A stretch of 64,000 nucleotides of DNA from Sphingomonadales bacterium (GCA_016704425.1 JADJAC010000011.1:1-64000); one strand, 5' to 3'. Positions 53,726 through 62,355 are shown, counted from the stretch's first letter. The notes: generated by a model from the letters alone, not told the origin. Numbers and translations: made by a program.

Positions 53726-54890
53726 CGCTGTCCTCCGTATCCGCACTCAACAATGTGAAATTGAACGTCATGCCGCCTGCCGCTTGCTCTGCCCAGATCG
53801 AACCGCCAAGCGATTCGACGATTGTCCGGCAAATTGACAGCCCCAAACCCATGCCTTCGCCCTTGGTACTGAAAAAGGGCTCGAACAGGCGATCCAGGCT
53901 TTCGGGGGCGAATCCTTGCCCGCTATCTGTAACGCTCACCTGAACAAACTCCTTTGAAAGGCGCTGCGTCCGGATCGAAAGGCGGCGCCTGTCCGACGAT
54001 TCCATGGCCTCGGCGGCATTGCGGATCAGGTTGACCAGGACTTGCTGAACCTGGACCCCGGCGACAAAAACAGTTTCAGCCTGGGGATCGAGCGCAAGAT
54101 CGACATCAATCCCCATTTCGCGCGCTCCGATCAGGGCCAGCGCATTGGCCTGGTTGATCAGGCGAGGCAGGCTTTCTGCGCGCCGCTCGGCCGTCCCCCT
54201 CCCGATAAAATCTCGCAGTCCTCGCACGATTTGCCCCGCGCGCACGGACTCGCGTGCCGCATCGTCAAGTACTTCACGAACCGTTTCGAGAATGTCCGGG
54301 GTCGGATTGTCAAGCAAGTCCCGAGCACCCTCCACATAGTTGGCAATGGCGGTCAACGGCTGGTTGAGTTCATGGGCAAGCGATGATGCCATTGTGCCCA
54401 TTGCGCTGACCCTCGACACATGGGCGATCTCGTTTTGCAGTTCCTCGAGATGGACCCGGGCCTCTTCGCGTTCGGTCAGGTCACGGACGAAACCGGAAAA
54501 CACCCGCCCGTCGCCTGTGCCTGCTTCCCCGATCGAGAGCTGGATGGGAAAAACCTCGCCGTTGCGACGCCGGGCGACCGTGAAGCGCCCGATCCCGATA
54601 ATCCGTGCTTGCCCGGTTTCAAGGTAGCGACGCATGTAGTCGTCATGATGCTCGCGGTCCGGTTCCGGCATCAACAGGCGGATGTTCTGACCAAGCACCT
54701 CTTCGCTGCCATAACCGAACATCTGCTCTGCCGCTGCGCTGAAATAGGTAATGACGCCACTCGTATCGATGATGATCATCGCATCCGGCACCGTTGCGAG
54801 GATCGAGCGCAAGAGTTCTTCGCCAGCCGCTACTTCGGCAAAGCTTTCCGGCTTGGAAGGGGACATGGGATGCGCTTTGCGACTTCGCAT
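53694..54890 (-). CDS. fixL: FixL-type heme-PAS oxygen-sensor histidine kinase (copy 2), 398 aa
   Basis: Same architecture as the kinase at 51910. The heme-PAS pocket has His82 (REHHDDYMRRYLE), Arg88 and Arg102 at the positions of FixL His200, Arg206 and Arg220. Phospho-His173 lies in SSLAHELNQPLTAI, and the ATPase domain has LVNLIRNAAEAME and GMGLGLSICR. AGAAGGG before the ATG at 54890 supports this start over the in-frame ATG at 54866. It is closely coupled to fixJ downstream. The PAS loop differs from copy 1 (Arg94 where copy 1 has His102), so O2 affinity may differ. Confidence 0.88.
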   Translation of the reverse strand: MRSRKAHPMSPSKPESFAEVAAGEELLRSILATVPDAMIIIDTSGVITYFSAAAEQMFGYGSEEVLGQNIRLLMPEPDREHHDDYMRRYLETGQARIIGIGRFTVARRRNGEVFPIQLSIGEAGTGDGRVFSGFVRDLTEREEARVHLEELQNEIAHVSRVSAMGTMASSLAHELNQPLTAIANYVEGARDLLDNPTPDILETVREVLDDAARESVRAGQIVRGLRDFIGRGTAERRAESLPRLINQANALALIGAREMGIDVDLALDPQAETVFVAGVQVQQVLVNLIRNAAEAMESSDRRRLSIRTQRLSKEFVQVSVTDSGQGFAPESLDRLFEPFFSTKGEGMGLGLSICRTIVESLGGSIWAEQAAGGMTFNFTLLSADTEDSDDGPASDLSG

Positions 54891-54954
54891 TGCCCTTCTC
54901 TACACAAAGGGGCGCATTCGGCAATGATGCACAGTGCCTGAGTTTCGGAAACTA

Positions 54955-55206
54955 TCAGTCCTCGGCTTCGCTCGAAGTCTGTTCGCCGGCACGCTTCCTT
55001 TGGCACAGCGCATGGCAACCCTTGGCGCAATCTTCACGCTTCCGGTCGTTACCAGGCGCTGGCAATTGGATCAGCCGGGGGCCGACACCCGAGCAGATGC
55101 TGATTATGTTGGGCATAGCCAAAGCCTGCCCGACGGGATCGAGCATGCCGAACCCTGCCAATGCCAGCCAGGCGCCCGGCGCGAACAATGAAAGCCTAGA
55201 TCGCAT
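54955..55206 (-). CDS. Small secreted-type Cys-rich protein, 83 aa
   Basis: An N-terminal hydrophobic leader (RLSLFAPGAWLALAGFGM, cleavage near GQALA) precedes PNIISICSGVGPRLIQLP and DCAKGCHALCQRKR, with three closely spaced cysteines. Similar short proteins with a C-x3-C-x3-C tail are common in sphingomonads. The ATG at 55206 lies inside the end of hemN, so it is made with HemN. Function unknown; metal or redox binding in the periplasm is possible. Confidence 0.6.
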   Translation of the reverse strand: MRSRLSLFAPGAWLALAGFGMLDPVGQALAMPNIISICSGVGPRLIQLPAPGNDRKREDCAKGCHALCQRKRAGEQTSSEAED

Positions 55207-56518
55207 TGCTGAACTGGCTGGAGCCCGGCTGGCGATAGGCATCAAACGCGGCTGCAACGATCCGTGCGTAAGGGAGCGCGCCCCGGCTCAAGCGCAAGTC
55301 GCGTTCGTCCCATTCAATCAATCCCAAGGCTTCGAGCGGACCTAGCTTTGTGCGCGCGCTGGCGACGATTTCTTCCGGGATGTCGCGCGCTTCGCGTTGG
55401 CACAAGATGTGTTCGATTATGGCAGAACGACTCCGATCATCGTCACTGCGCCTGACCCCGCGCGTGGAAGCCAGAGTCCCGCTGGCGATGCATTCGCGAT
55501 ATTTGCCGGGATTCTTCTCGTTCTGGATCATGACGTGCGGAAAACTGCTGATTGCGCTGGCGCCAAAGCCGAGCAGAACCGGACTGTCATCATCGGTGAA
55601 CCCTTGAAAATTGCGATAGAGCTTACCCTTCGCGTTGGCTTTGGCCAACCCGTCGCTGGCCAGAGCGAAATGGTCGAACCCAATCGGCTGATAGCCGGCT
55701 TTCGCCAGCAAGGCATGTCCAAGCGCCGCCATTTCGAACCGCAGTTCCGATCCGGGCAGCGCGTTTGCGTCGATCCTGCGCTGCCGGGGCACAAGGTCGG
55801 GCAAATGGGCATAGCCGAACAATGCAATCCTGCTTGGCGCCAGCTCGATCGCTTGCTTCAAAGTGTCTTCCAGATCCGCGAGGGTCTGGCCGGGCAGGCC
55901 GTACATCAAGTCGAAATTGATGTTCCCGATCCCGTAGCGCTGCACTGAAGTCATGCAGGCTTCGATCATGTGCCGGGGTTGAATCCGCCCGATCGCCTGC
56001 TGGATCGCTTCAGAAAAGCTCTGCACACCAAGGCTGACGCGCGTCACGCCGCAAGACGCCAAAGCCATGGCCCAATTGTCTGAAAAGATGCGCGGGTCGA
56101 TTTCGACGGCCATGTCCGCGCTTTCACAATTGAGCGCAAGAACCAGCCGATCAACCAGACGGACAAAGTCGACCGGCGCGATTGAATTCGGGCTACCACC
56201 GCCAAAGGCAATATGCCGGACCTTCCCCCTGCCGTGCAAAAGGCTTCCAACCCGCGCGATTTCGCTTTCAAGCGCTTCCAGATAGGCGGAAAGTCGGTGC
56301 GTGCGGTTGGCGGCCCCGGTATTGCAACCACAATACCAGCAGATCGACTGGCAGTAGGGGATGTGGACATAGATCGAGATTGAAGTGTCCAGCTCGACGG
56401 TTTGTAGTGCTTCGACCATATCGGCGGCACCGACCCGATCATTGAATTCCACTGCGGTCGGATAGCTTGTGTAGCGCGGCACGGGCCGTTCGAGCAATTC
56501 TGGATAGTATCTCCACAT
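55196..56518 (-). CDS. hemN: Oxygen-independent coproporphyrinogen III oxidase, 440 aa
   Basis: Radical-SAM enzyme: YVHIPYCQSICWYCGC supplies the cluster cysteines Cys56, Cys60 and Cys63, with Cys65 following. The N-terminal RYTSYPTAVEF, FGGGSPNSI and VSLGVQSFSEAIQQAIGR are HemN rather than HemW features, as is the C-terminal HemN domain. It makes protoporphyrinogen IX without O2, supplying heme under microaerobic conditions. ATG at 56518 chosen at MWRYYPELLE. Two FNR/FixK boxes precede it. Confidence 0.93.
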   Translation of the reverse strand: MWRYYPELLERPVPRYTSYPTAVEFNDRVGAADMVEALQTVELDTSISIYVHIPYCQSICWYCGCNTGAANRTHRLSAYLEALESEIARVGSLLHGRGKVRHIAFGGGSPNSIAPVDFVRLVDRLVLALNCESADMAVEIDPRIFSDNWAMALASCGVTRVSLGVQSFSEAIQQAIGRIQPRHMIEACMTSVQRYGIGNINFDLMYGLPGQTLADLEDTLKQAIELAPSRIALFGYAHLPDLVPRQRRIDANALPGSELRFEMAALGHALLAKAGYQPIGFDHFALASDGLAKANAKGKLYRNFQGFTDDDSPVLLGFGASAISSFPHVMIQNEKNPGKYRECIASGTLASTRGVRRSDDDRSRSAIIEHILCQREARDIPEEIVASARTKLGPLEALGLIEWDERDLRLSRGALPYARIVAAAFDAYRQPGSSQFSNAI

Positions 56519-56553
56519 GGTCCCCGGAATAGTTTCAGGCTGCCCGACCAACC

Positions 56554-56567
56554 TTGATCCGTATCAA
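56554..56567. promoter_or_regulatory. FNR/FixK box 1 (hemN-proximal)
   Basis: TTGAT-CCGT-ATCAA is a perfect match to the FNR/FixK consensus TTGAT-N4-ATCAA, centred about 42 bases before the hemN ATG. Confidence 0.9.
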
Positions 56568-56575
56568 GGAACTTG

Positions 56576-56589
56576 TTGCGACGGATCAA
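56576..56589. promoter_or_regulatory. FNR/FixK box 2 (usp-proximal)
   Basis: TTGCG-ACGG-ATCAA keeps the essential TTG-N8-CAA. Its centre is 22 bp from box 1, two helical turns. Without the IS256 element it would lie about 64 bases before the universal-stress-protein ATG. Confidence 0.6.
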
Positions 56590-56599
56590 GGCGCGAATT

Positions 56600-56607
56600 T
56601 TCCCGGA
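56600..56607. repeat. Target-site duplication TTCCCGGA, left copy
   Basis: Identical to 57999-58006 on the other side of the IS256 element. Confidence 0.9.
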
Positions 56608-57998
56608 GATCGTGCCCCGCCGCATGGTGTAACTTCGCAAAGGAAGCCGCGGCGATCTCCAGCTTTGCCGGAGTTGATCATGCGCCGGGTACTGCCGATA
56701 GCATGACGATGGGATTGTCGCTCAAAGGAGCCATGGTTTCAAGGTCATGTAGCGTGACCGTTGCACCGCCCATTCGTCATTCTGCTCCATGAGGATCGCG
56801 CCGATCAGCCGGGTGATGGCGGCGTCGTTGGGGAAGATGCCGACGACGTTGGTGCGGCGCTGTTTCGCCATTGAGCCGCTCGATCGGATTGTTGGAGTAG
56901 ATCTTGGCGCGTGTCCTGGGAAGGTCAGGCCAGCCATGGTTTCGGCATCGTCCATCAGGTTTGCCAGTTTGGGGACCTTGCCCTGACCTGGTCAGCAACC
57001 GAGCGCCATTGCTGGGCTTGGCGGTTTCCTGCGCGAAGGCCGTCCCGATGAAGGCCGAGACGACGCGCCGTCCGCTCTTGCCGGCATGGGCCAGCGCATT
57101 GCGCATGAAGTGGACACGGCACCGCTGCCAGCTTGACACAGGAGTTTCGAGACCGCAGCCTTGATGCCTTCGTCGCGTCGGAGATGACCAGTTTTACCCC
57201 ACCAGCCCGCGGCGGGTGAGCTTGCGCAAGAACTCGGTCAGAAGGTCTCGGCCTCCGAGGCGCCGATATCCATCCCCAGCACTTCACGCCGGCCATCGCT
57301 GTTCACGCCGACCGCAACGATGACGGCAACCGACACGATCCTGCCAGCCTGGCGGACTTTGACGTAAGTCCCGTCGATCCACAGATAAGGCCAGTCACCT
57401 TCGATCGGCCGGTTGAGGAACTCCTTCACACGGACATCGATCTCTTCGCACAGCCGGCTCACCTGGCTCTTCGAGATCCCGCTCATCCCCATCGCTTTCA
57501 CAAGGTCGTCGACCGAGCGGGTCGAGACACCCTGGATGTAGGCCCCTGCACAACTGCGGTCAGAGCCTTCTCGGCAAGTCGCCGGCTCCAGGAAGCGGGG
57601 AAGATGTTCCCTTGCGCAGCTTGGGGATCCTGAGCTCGACAGTGCCAGCGAGTCTCCCAGTAGGTCGCGGTAGCCTTGCGCTGGACCAGTCGCTCGGCAT
57701 CCTTCTCGCCGTACTCAGCGCCGGTCAGGCCGCCAACCTCCAACTCCATCAGCCGCTTGGCGGCAAAACCGATCATGTCGCGCAGAAAATCCGCGTCAGG
57801 GGTCTTTCCTACCAGCTCGTGTACGTCCACTTGTTCGTGGTCATCGGTGATCTCCGTAAGTTGAGTTCGCAACCCAAGCTTATCAAAAGATCGTCGATGG
57901 CCACCCGCAAATCTGACCGCCCGCTACAGCGCCGTTTGAAAGCGCGCGGCCGGTCAGCTTTGCTATCACGGAATTACACCACTACCGGGGACACGACC
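56608..57998 (-). mobile_element. IS256-family insertion sequence, 1391 bp, with 8-bp target duplication
   Basis: The ends form an imperfect inverted repeat: left GATCGTGCCCC...TGGTGTAA (56608-56632), right the complement of GGTCGTGTCCCC...TGGTGTAA (57974-57998), 17 of 25 matching. Both sides carry the identical octamer TTCCCGGA (56600-56607 and 57999-58006), the 8-bp target duplication expected of IS256. The transposase inside is frameshifted. The element lies between hemN and the universal stress protein gene. Confidence 0.92.
56678..57872 (-). pseudogene. IS256-family (mutator) transposase, frameshifted
   Basis: Starts MRTQLTEITDDHEQVDVHEL, then DADFLRDMIGFAAKRLMELE (57800-57740). After frame changes near 57660, 57540 and 57500 come SGISKSQVSRLCEEIDVRVK, PYLWIDGTYVKVRQAG (first catalytic Asp) and REVLGMDIGASEAETF. 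Further changes near 57240, 57180 and 56990 precede IERLNGE (catalytic Glu region) and NVVGIFPNDAAITRLIGAIL. The true end MLSAVPGA stops at 56678. At least six frame changes, so the element cannot move on its own. Confidence 0.88.
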
Positions 57999-58006
57999 TT
58001 CCCGGA
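57999..58006. repeat. Target-site duplication TTCCCGGA, right copy
   Basis: Identical to 56600-56607. Joining the two would restore the pre-insertion intergenic region. Confidence 0.9.
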
Positions 58007-58044
58007 AGCTACTCTGCTCATCATCCCAAAGAGGAGTTGGGCAG

Positions 58045-58857
58045 ATGAAGTCGGTGCTTTTGCATGTTTATGACGACGATGCGCTGGATGACCGGCTGCA
58101 GGTCGCGCTCGACATTTGCCGGACGTTCGACGCTCATCTCACCTGCCTTCAGGTGACACCTTACAATGCCTATGTTTCCTTCGAGCCGCTGGGGGGCGTC
58201 TATACCCAAGCCGCAGTCCTTGAAAGTGTTCGCGAACGCGAAGACGACGTTCGCAAGCGGATCGGGGCTCGCTTGGCGCAGGACGATGTCCGCTGGGACT
58301 GGATCGCGACTGACGGACCCGTCGTTCAAACATTGGTCAGTGCCTCTGCGCTGAACGATCTCGTCGTTATTGGCCAGTATCCGGGAGCTGGCGATGCTGA
58401 GTCCCAGCCGCTGCCGATCGTCGATGAAGTTGCGGTCCATGCGGCCTGCGCGGTGTTAATGGTTCCAGCTGGGGTCGGGTCATTCGACGCAGGGCGACCG
58501 GCGGTGATTGGATGGAATGCTTCGCCTGAAGCGGCCAACGCCCTCCGCAACGCCTTACCGCTCCTTCGCGCGGCATCTTCGGTCCATATTGTCTCGATTG
58601 GAGAAAATGGGGAAGATTTTCCCCAGACATCGGCAAACACCTACCTTTCGCGCCACGGTGTGGCATCCGATCTTCACGCACTCGCGATGGACGCCAAGAG
58701 TGCCTCGGGCGTGCTCGAAGATTTCGCATCGAAGCGCGGTGCCGGCTGTCTTGTCATCGGTGCTTATGGCCGATCTCGATTTCGCGAGACGCTGCTCGGC
58801 GGAGTGACCCGCGATCTTTTGCGCACATCACGCATTCCACTTCTGCTCGGACATTGA
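58045..58857 (+). CDS. Universal stress protein, tandem UspA-type, 270 aa
   Basis: Two Usp folds of about 130 residues: the first opens MKSVLLHVYDDDALDDRLQV and ends VHAACAVLMVPAG; the second opens RPAVIGWNASPEAANALRNA and ends GAYGRSRFRETLLGGVTRDL, with the G-x2-x-G-x(S) nucleotide-binding signature. The Shine-Dalgarno AAGAGGAG (58030-58037) is good. In many bacteria such proteins belong to the anaerobic FNR/FixK regulon. The IS256 element now lies directly upstream. Confidence 0.88.
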   Translation: MKSVLLHVYDDDALDDRLQVALDICRTFDAHLTCLQVTPYNAYVSFEPLGGVYTQAAVLESVREREDDVRKRIGARLAQDDVRWDWIATDGPVVQTLVSASALNDLVVIGQYPGAGDAESQPLPIVDEVAVHAACAVLMVPAGVGSFDAGRPAVIGWNASPEAANALRNALPLLRAASSVHIVSIGENGEDFPQTSANTYLSRHGVASDLHALAMDAKSASGVLEDFASKRGAGCLVIGAYGRSRFRETLLGGVTRDLLRTSRIPLLLGH

Positions 58858-58895
58858 GCAGATCCATTTCAACGTCAGAACTACAGGGAGATTAT

Positions 58896-59558
58896 ATGAT
58901 GAACTTCAAACCATACTTCGCAGGCTTGGTACTGGCTTGCGGCTTTGCTGCCCCGGCCAGTGCAGCGGCAGGAGACACACTCATTCGGGTGCGCGGCATC
59001 ATGGTTGCACCGAATGAGTCGTCGGGCGGGATCAACCCGACGTTCCCGACCGAAAAGGTGAAGATCAACAACAGTGCTGCGCCAGAGGTAGACTTCACCT
59101 ACATGGCGTCGGACAATATCGGGTTTGAACTGATCGCTGCCACCACCAAGCATCGTGCCACTGGGACGAGCGGCACGACCGGCTCAATCGGGCGTCTGGC
59201 TTCGACCTGGGTTCTTCCGCCGACGCTGACTGCACAATATCACTTTGCTCCTGCTGCCAAGATCCGCCCCTATGTCGGTGCAGGCATCAACTACACACTC
59301 TTCTATTCCGAAAAGCCTTCGGCTGCGCTTGAAACGGCTGTCGGCGCGACGAAGGTCAAGATGAAGAGCAGCTTCGGTTGGGCAGCGCAGGCCGGGATTG
59401 ATTTCGACCTGAACAAGAACATGTTCCTAAACTTCGACGTGAAATATATCGATATCCGGACGACGGCGCGCCTGACGACCACGGCGATTGGCGTCCAGCG
59501 CGTGAAGGTAAACCTCAACCCGATCGTCGTCGGGGTCGGTGTCGGCTTCCGCCTCTAG
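58896..59558 (+). CDS. ompW: OmpW-family outer-membrane protein, 220 aa
   Basis: Signal peptide MNFKPYFAGLVLACGFAAPASAA, then an eight-stranded barrel: TLIRVRGIMVAPNESSGG, YMASDNIGFELIAATTKH, the family motif LPPTLTAQYHFAPAAKIRPY, VGAGINYTLFYSEKPS, then GWAAQAGIDFDLNKNMFLNF and a terminal VGVGVGFRL. The Shine-Dalgarno is CAGGGAG. It follows usp by 38 bases and is probably in the same transcript. OmpW is FNR-controlled in E. coli. A terminator follows. Confidence 0.92.
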   Translation: MMNFKPYFAGLVLACGFAAPASAAAGDTLIRVRGIMVAPNESSGGINPTFPTEKVKINNSAAPEVDFTYMASDNIGFELIAATTKHRATGTSGTTGSIGRLASTWVLPPTLTAQYHFAPAAKIRPYVGAGINYTLFYSEKPSAALETAVGATKVKMKSSFGWAAQAGIDFDLNKNMFLNFDVKYIDIRTTARLTTTAIGVQRVKVNLNPIVVGVGVGFRL

Positions 59559-59582
59559 GCAATTCAGAGCTCCTCAACCTGG

Positions 59583-59616
59583 CGGGGCAGGTCCATTGGA
59601 CTTGCCCCGTTTTTTT
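59583..59616 (+). terminator. Rho-independent terminator after ompW
   Basis: Stem CGGGGCAGGTCC (59583-59594) / GGACTTGCCCCG (59598-59609) with one G-T pair and a 3-base loop, then seven T (59610-59616). Confidence 0.9.
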
Positions 59617-59618
59617 GT

Positions 59619-59780
59619 TCAGCGCTCGTCTTCCTGCGGCCGGTCATCATCGATCAGGATACGGAGCGATGCCCCATCGAGGTCCTCATACTGCCCGCTC
59701 TGCAACGACCAGAAGAAGGCGAAAAGCCCGCCAAGGCCCAGCAGCAAGGCAATGGGGATCAGAACAGCGATCCCGCTCAC
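59619..59780 (-). CDS. ccoS: cbb3 oxidase maturation protein CcoS, 53 aa
   Basis: A GTG start at 59780 overlaps the ccoI stop (GTGA). The 53-residue reading has one membrane helix (IAVLIPIALLLGLGGLFAFF) followed by WSLQSGQYEDLDGASLRIL and an acidic tail, the CcoS/FixS pattern. It is needed for heme/copper insertion into CcoN. Too short to stand out by length, but position and sequence agree. Confidence 0.9.
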   Translation of the reverse strand: MSGIAVLIPIALLLGLGGLFAFFWSLQSGQYEDLDGASLRILIDDDRPQEDER

Positions 59781-61903
59781 TTCGCTGCGCTCCTTAGTCG
59801 CAGGGCATTGGCGACAACAATCAGCGAAGAACCGGACATGGCCAGTGCTGCAATGAGCGGCGTGGCCAGTCCCATGATCGCAAGCGGCACGGCAACGACG
59901 TTGTAGCCAATTGCCATCGCAAAATTCTGGCGAACCACCTTTTGGGTTGCCCGAGCCGCCCGGATAGCTGTCGCAACAGGGGCCAGGCTATCGCCAAGAA
60001 ATATGGCATCTGCTGCAATCTGCCCGGCGTCACTGGCGGATCCCGGGGCCATCGAGACATGCCCGGCGGCAAGTGCCGGACCGTCATTCAAACCATCGCC
60101 GACCATCAGGACCTTTTCGCCGCGGGCCTTCAGCCTGGCAATTGTATCGAGCTTGTCTTGCGGAAGCATTCCCGTTTGCGCTGTCAGCCCAAGCGCACGG
60201 GCAACGGGCGCCACGGCAGCGGCCCGGTCCCCCGAAATTATGGTTGCTGGCAGCCCGAGTTCGGCGAGCTTGCCAACCGTTTCGTGAGCGGCGGGTCTGA
60301 TCTGGTCACTGAACAGGATTGTTGCCGACACTTCGCCATCAATGGCGAGCGTAGTCGCCAGGCAGTCTTCAGGAACAACACCGTCCGGTCGGCGCAATGC
60401 GACATGTTTCAAACCAAAGTTTGCCGACACGCCAGTGCCTGCAACCTCGCGGATATCGGTCAGATAGCTTGGCGCGACGCCTTCCCGCTCGAGCGCCCGG
60501 CGTAGGGCTTCGCTCAACGGATGGCGGCTGGACCTTGCAAGAGCAAGCGCAACGGACTTTTGCTCGGGCCGCAGGGCGGACAGGTCAACAGGCTCCGGAC
60601 GCCCGAGGGTCAAGGTCCCTGTCTTGTCGAACAGGACGCGATCAGCCTCGGCCAGCCGCTCGAGAGCCGAACCATCCTTGACCAGGATGCCACTTCGCAT
60701 CAGCGCGCCCGCAGCGACGATCTGGGCAGCAGGCACGGCCAGGCCAAGCGCGCACGGACAGGTTATGATCAGTACGGCGACCGCAATCAGCAGTGACTGG
60801 TGCCAGCCTGCACCCGCAATCATCCAGCCGATGAAGCTCGCAGCTGCCAGTGTGTGGACGGCAGGCGCATAAAGCCGTGCGGCACGATCTGCGATGCGGA
60901 CATAGCGGGATCGGGATTGGGCCGCCTGATCCATCAGGCGCGCGATATCGGCAATGACCGTATCTTCTCCGGTTGCCAGCACCTTGATCCTGACGGGCGC
61001 GTCAAGGTTGAGTGTTCCAGCGTGGACACGGTCACCCGTTGCTACGTCAACGGGCTTGCTTTCCCCTGTGAGCAGGGCCAGGTCAATGCGCGATTGTCCC
61101 TCAGCCACTACACCATCGGCGGCAAGCCGCTCGCCGGCCGCCACAAGCATTGTCATGCCAGGTTCGAGTGCGGACACGTCGAGCCAGGACGACCGCCCGT
61201 CGGTGTCGATCACAAGTGCGCCTGCGGGAGTGTGCTTGAGGAGCGCTGTGACGCCGTCACGGGCGCGGTCCCGCATGACGCTGTCCAGCCAACGCCCCGT
61301 CAGCAGGAAGAAGAGCAGCATGACCGCGCCGTCAAAATAGGCGTGCGGGCCGTGAACAATCGTTTCGAACAGGCTCAAGGCGCTCGCCAGGATCACGCCG
61401 ATCGATATCGGGACATCCATGTTGGTGCGGCCATGCCGCAGGGCATTCCACGCCGACTTGAAGAAGGGCCGTCCCGCAAAGGCAATGGCCGGCAGAGCGA
61501 TGCCAGCAGAAAGCCAATGAAACAGGTCGCGCGTTGCGCCTTCCGCACCTGACCAGACCGAAACCGATAGCAACATGATATTCATCGCGGCAAAACCGGC
61601 AACGGCCACCGCCCTGAGCAAATCGCCGCTGCGTCCATCTTCAGCAGGAAGCGCCGACCCCAGCGGTTGTGCTTCGAAGCCAAGGGCGGAAATCGCCTGC
61701 TGCAATGCCGGCATTTGCAGCTCTGGCAGGTGCGTCAAGGTTACGCGTTTGGCGGTGAAATTGACTCGCGCCGAGACAATGCCGGGCGTCCTGGGAAGGC
61801 CGTCTTCCAGCTTTGCAATGCAACCCGCGCAACGGATCCCGGGCACCGAAAACAATGTCTCGGGAAGCGTGTCCCCTGCAACAGGCGAAGCCAGCGCGTT
61901 CAT
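59777..61903 (-). CDS. ccoI: Copper-translocating P-type ATPase CcoI/FixI, 708 aa
   Basis: An N-terminal metal-binding domain with CAGC (Cys25, Cys28), eight membrane helices, actuator motif LLTGESKPV, membrane metal site CPC (TCPCALGLA), phosphorylation motif DKTGTLTLG, SRHPLSEAL with the HP loci, and GDGLNDGPALA. This is the P1B subtype that supplies copper for cbb3 oxidase. It sits in the order ccoG-ccoH-ccoI-ccoS. The start overlaps the ccoH stop (ATGA). Confidence 0.93.
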   Translation of the reverse strand: MNALASPVAGDTLPETLFSVPGIRCAGCIAKLEDGLPRTPGIVSARVNFTAKRVTLTHLPELQMPALQQAISALGFEAQPLGSALPAEDGRSGDLLRAVAVAGFAAMNIMLLSVSVWSGAEGATRDLFHWLSAGIALPAIAFAGRPFFKSAWNALRHGRTNMDVPISIGVILASALSLFETIVHGPHAYFDGAVMLLFFLLTGRWLDSVMRDRARDGVTALLKHTPAGALVIDTDGRSSWLDVSALEPGMTMLVAAGERLAADGVVAEGQSRIDLALLTGESKPVDVATGDRVHAGTLNLDAPVRIKVLATGEDTVIADIARLMDQAAQSRSRYVRIADRAARLYAPAVHTLAAASFIGWMIAGAGWHQSLLIAVAVLIITCPCALGLAVPAAQIVAAGALMRSGILVKDGSALERLAEADRVLFDKTGTLTLGRPEPVDLSALRPEQKSVALALARSSRHPLSEALRRALEREGVAPSYLTDIREVAGTGVSANFGLKHVALRRPDGVVPEDCLATTLAIDGEVSATILFSDQIRPAAHETVGKLAELGLPATIISGDRAAAVAPVARALGLTAQTGMLPQDKLDTIARLKARGEKVLMVGDGLNDGPALAAGHVSMAPGSASDAGQIAADAIFLGDSLAPVATAIRAARATQKVVRQNFAMAIGYNVVAVPLAIMGLATPLIAALAMSGSSLIVVANALRLRSAAK

Positions 61904-62355
61904 TGCAGGTCTTTTGCCAGCTTGACGGTTTCATCGCCGCGGCGGAGCACGGCATGGACCAGCCATCGGCCGCCTGGCAGCGCTTGAACGGATTTGAGCG
62001 AGCCATCAGCCGTCACGGCAAATGAGAGCCTGATCGGCGGCTTTGCACCGAGCGGATGGCTCGCCTGCCCGGAACCAGCCAGCCCTTCGACGGGAATGCC
62101 AGCCGAGGAAGCTGCAATGTGCACGTGCCGTTCACTGTCAATCGAAACGCCGGTCTTCCATCCGAGCTGTTGTTGTTTTTTCGCCGCTGCCAGCCAGCCA
62201 TTGAATTCCTGACTGGCCACATATGAATTATCGACGACTGTCCCGCCGAAGGTCGAAATGGCGGCGTGGGCCATATAGACATTCACGGCGATGACGGTGC
62301 TGAAGAAGCCCACCAGGATTGCGGTCATGTGCCAGCCGGTGAAAGGCTTGGTCAT
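61900..62355 (-). CDS. ccoH: FixH/CcoH family protein, 151 aa
   Basis: One N-terminal membrane helix (HMTAILVGFFSTVIAVNVYM), then a periplasmic beta-sandwich with the family pattern TFGGTVVDNSYVASQEFNGW. A late-assembly factor for the cbb3 oxidase that contacts CcoN and CcoP. Overlaps at both ends (ATGA with ccoG before it and ccoI after it) show tight coupling. Confidence 0.9.
   Translation of the reverse strand: MTKPFTGWHMTAILVGFFSTVIAVNVYMAHAAISTFGGTVVDNSYVASQEFNGWLAAAKKQQQLGWKTGVSIDSERHVHIAASSAGIPVEGLAGSGQASHPLGAKPPIRLSFAVTADGSLKSVQALPGGRWLVHAVLRRGDETVKLAKDLQ

Noticed and set aside
56743..57998. Shorter IS256 boundary starting at GGTCATGT (56743)
   Set aside because: The transposase reading continues to 56678, and the true end at 56608 gives better inverted repeats and a perfect target duplication.
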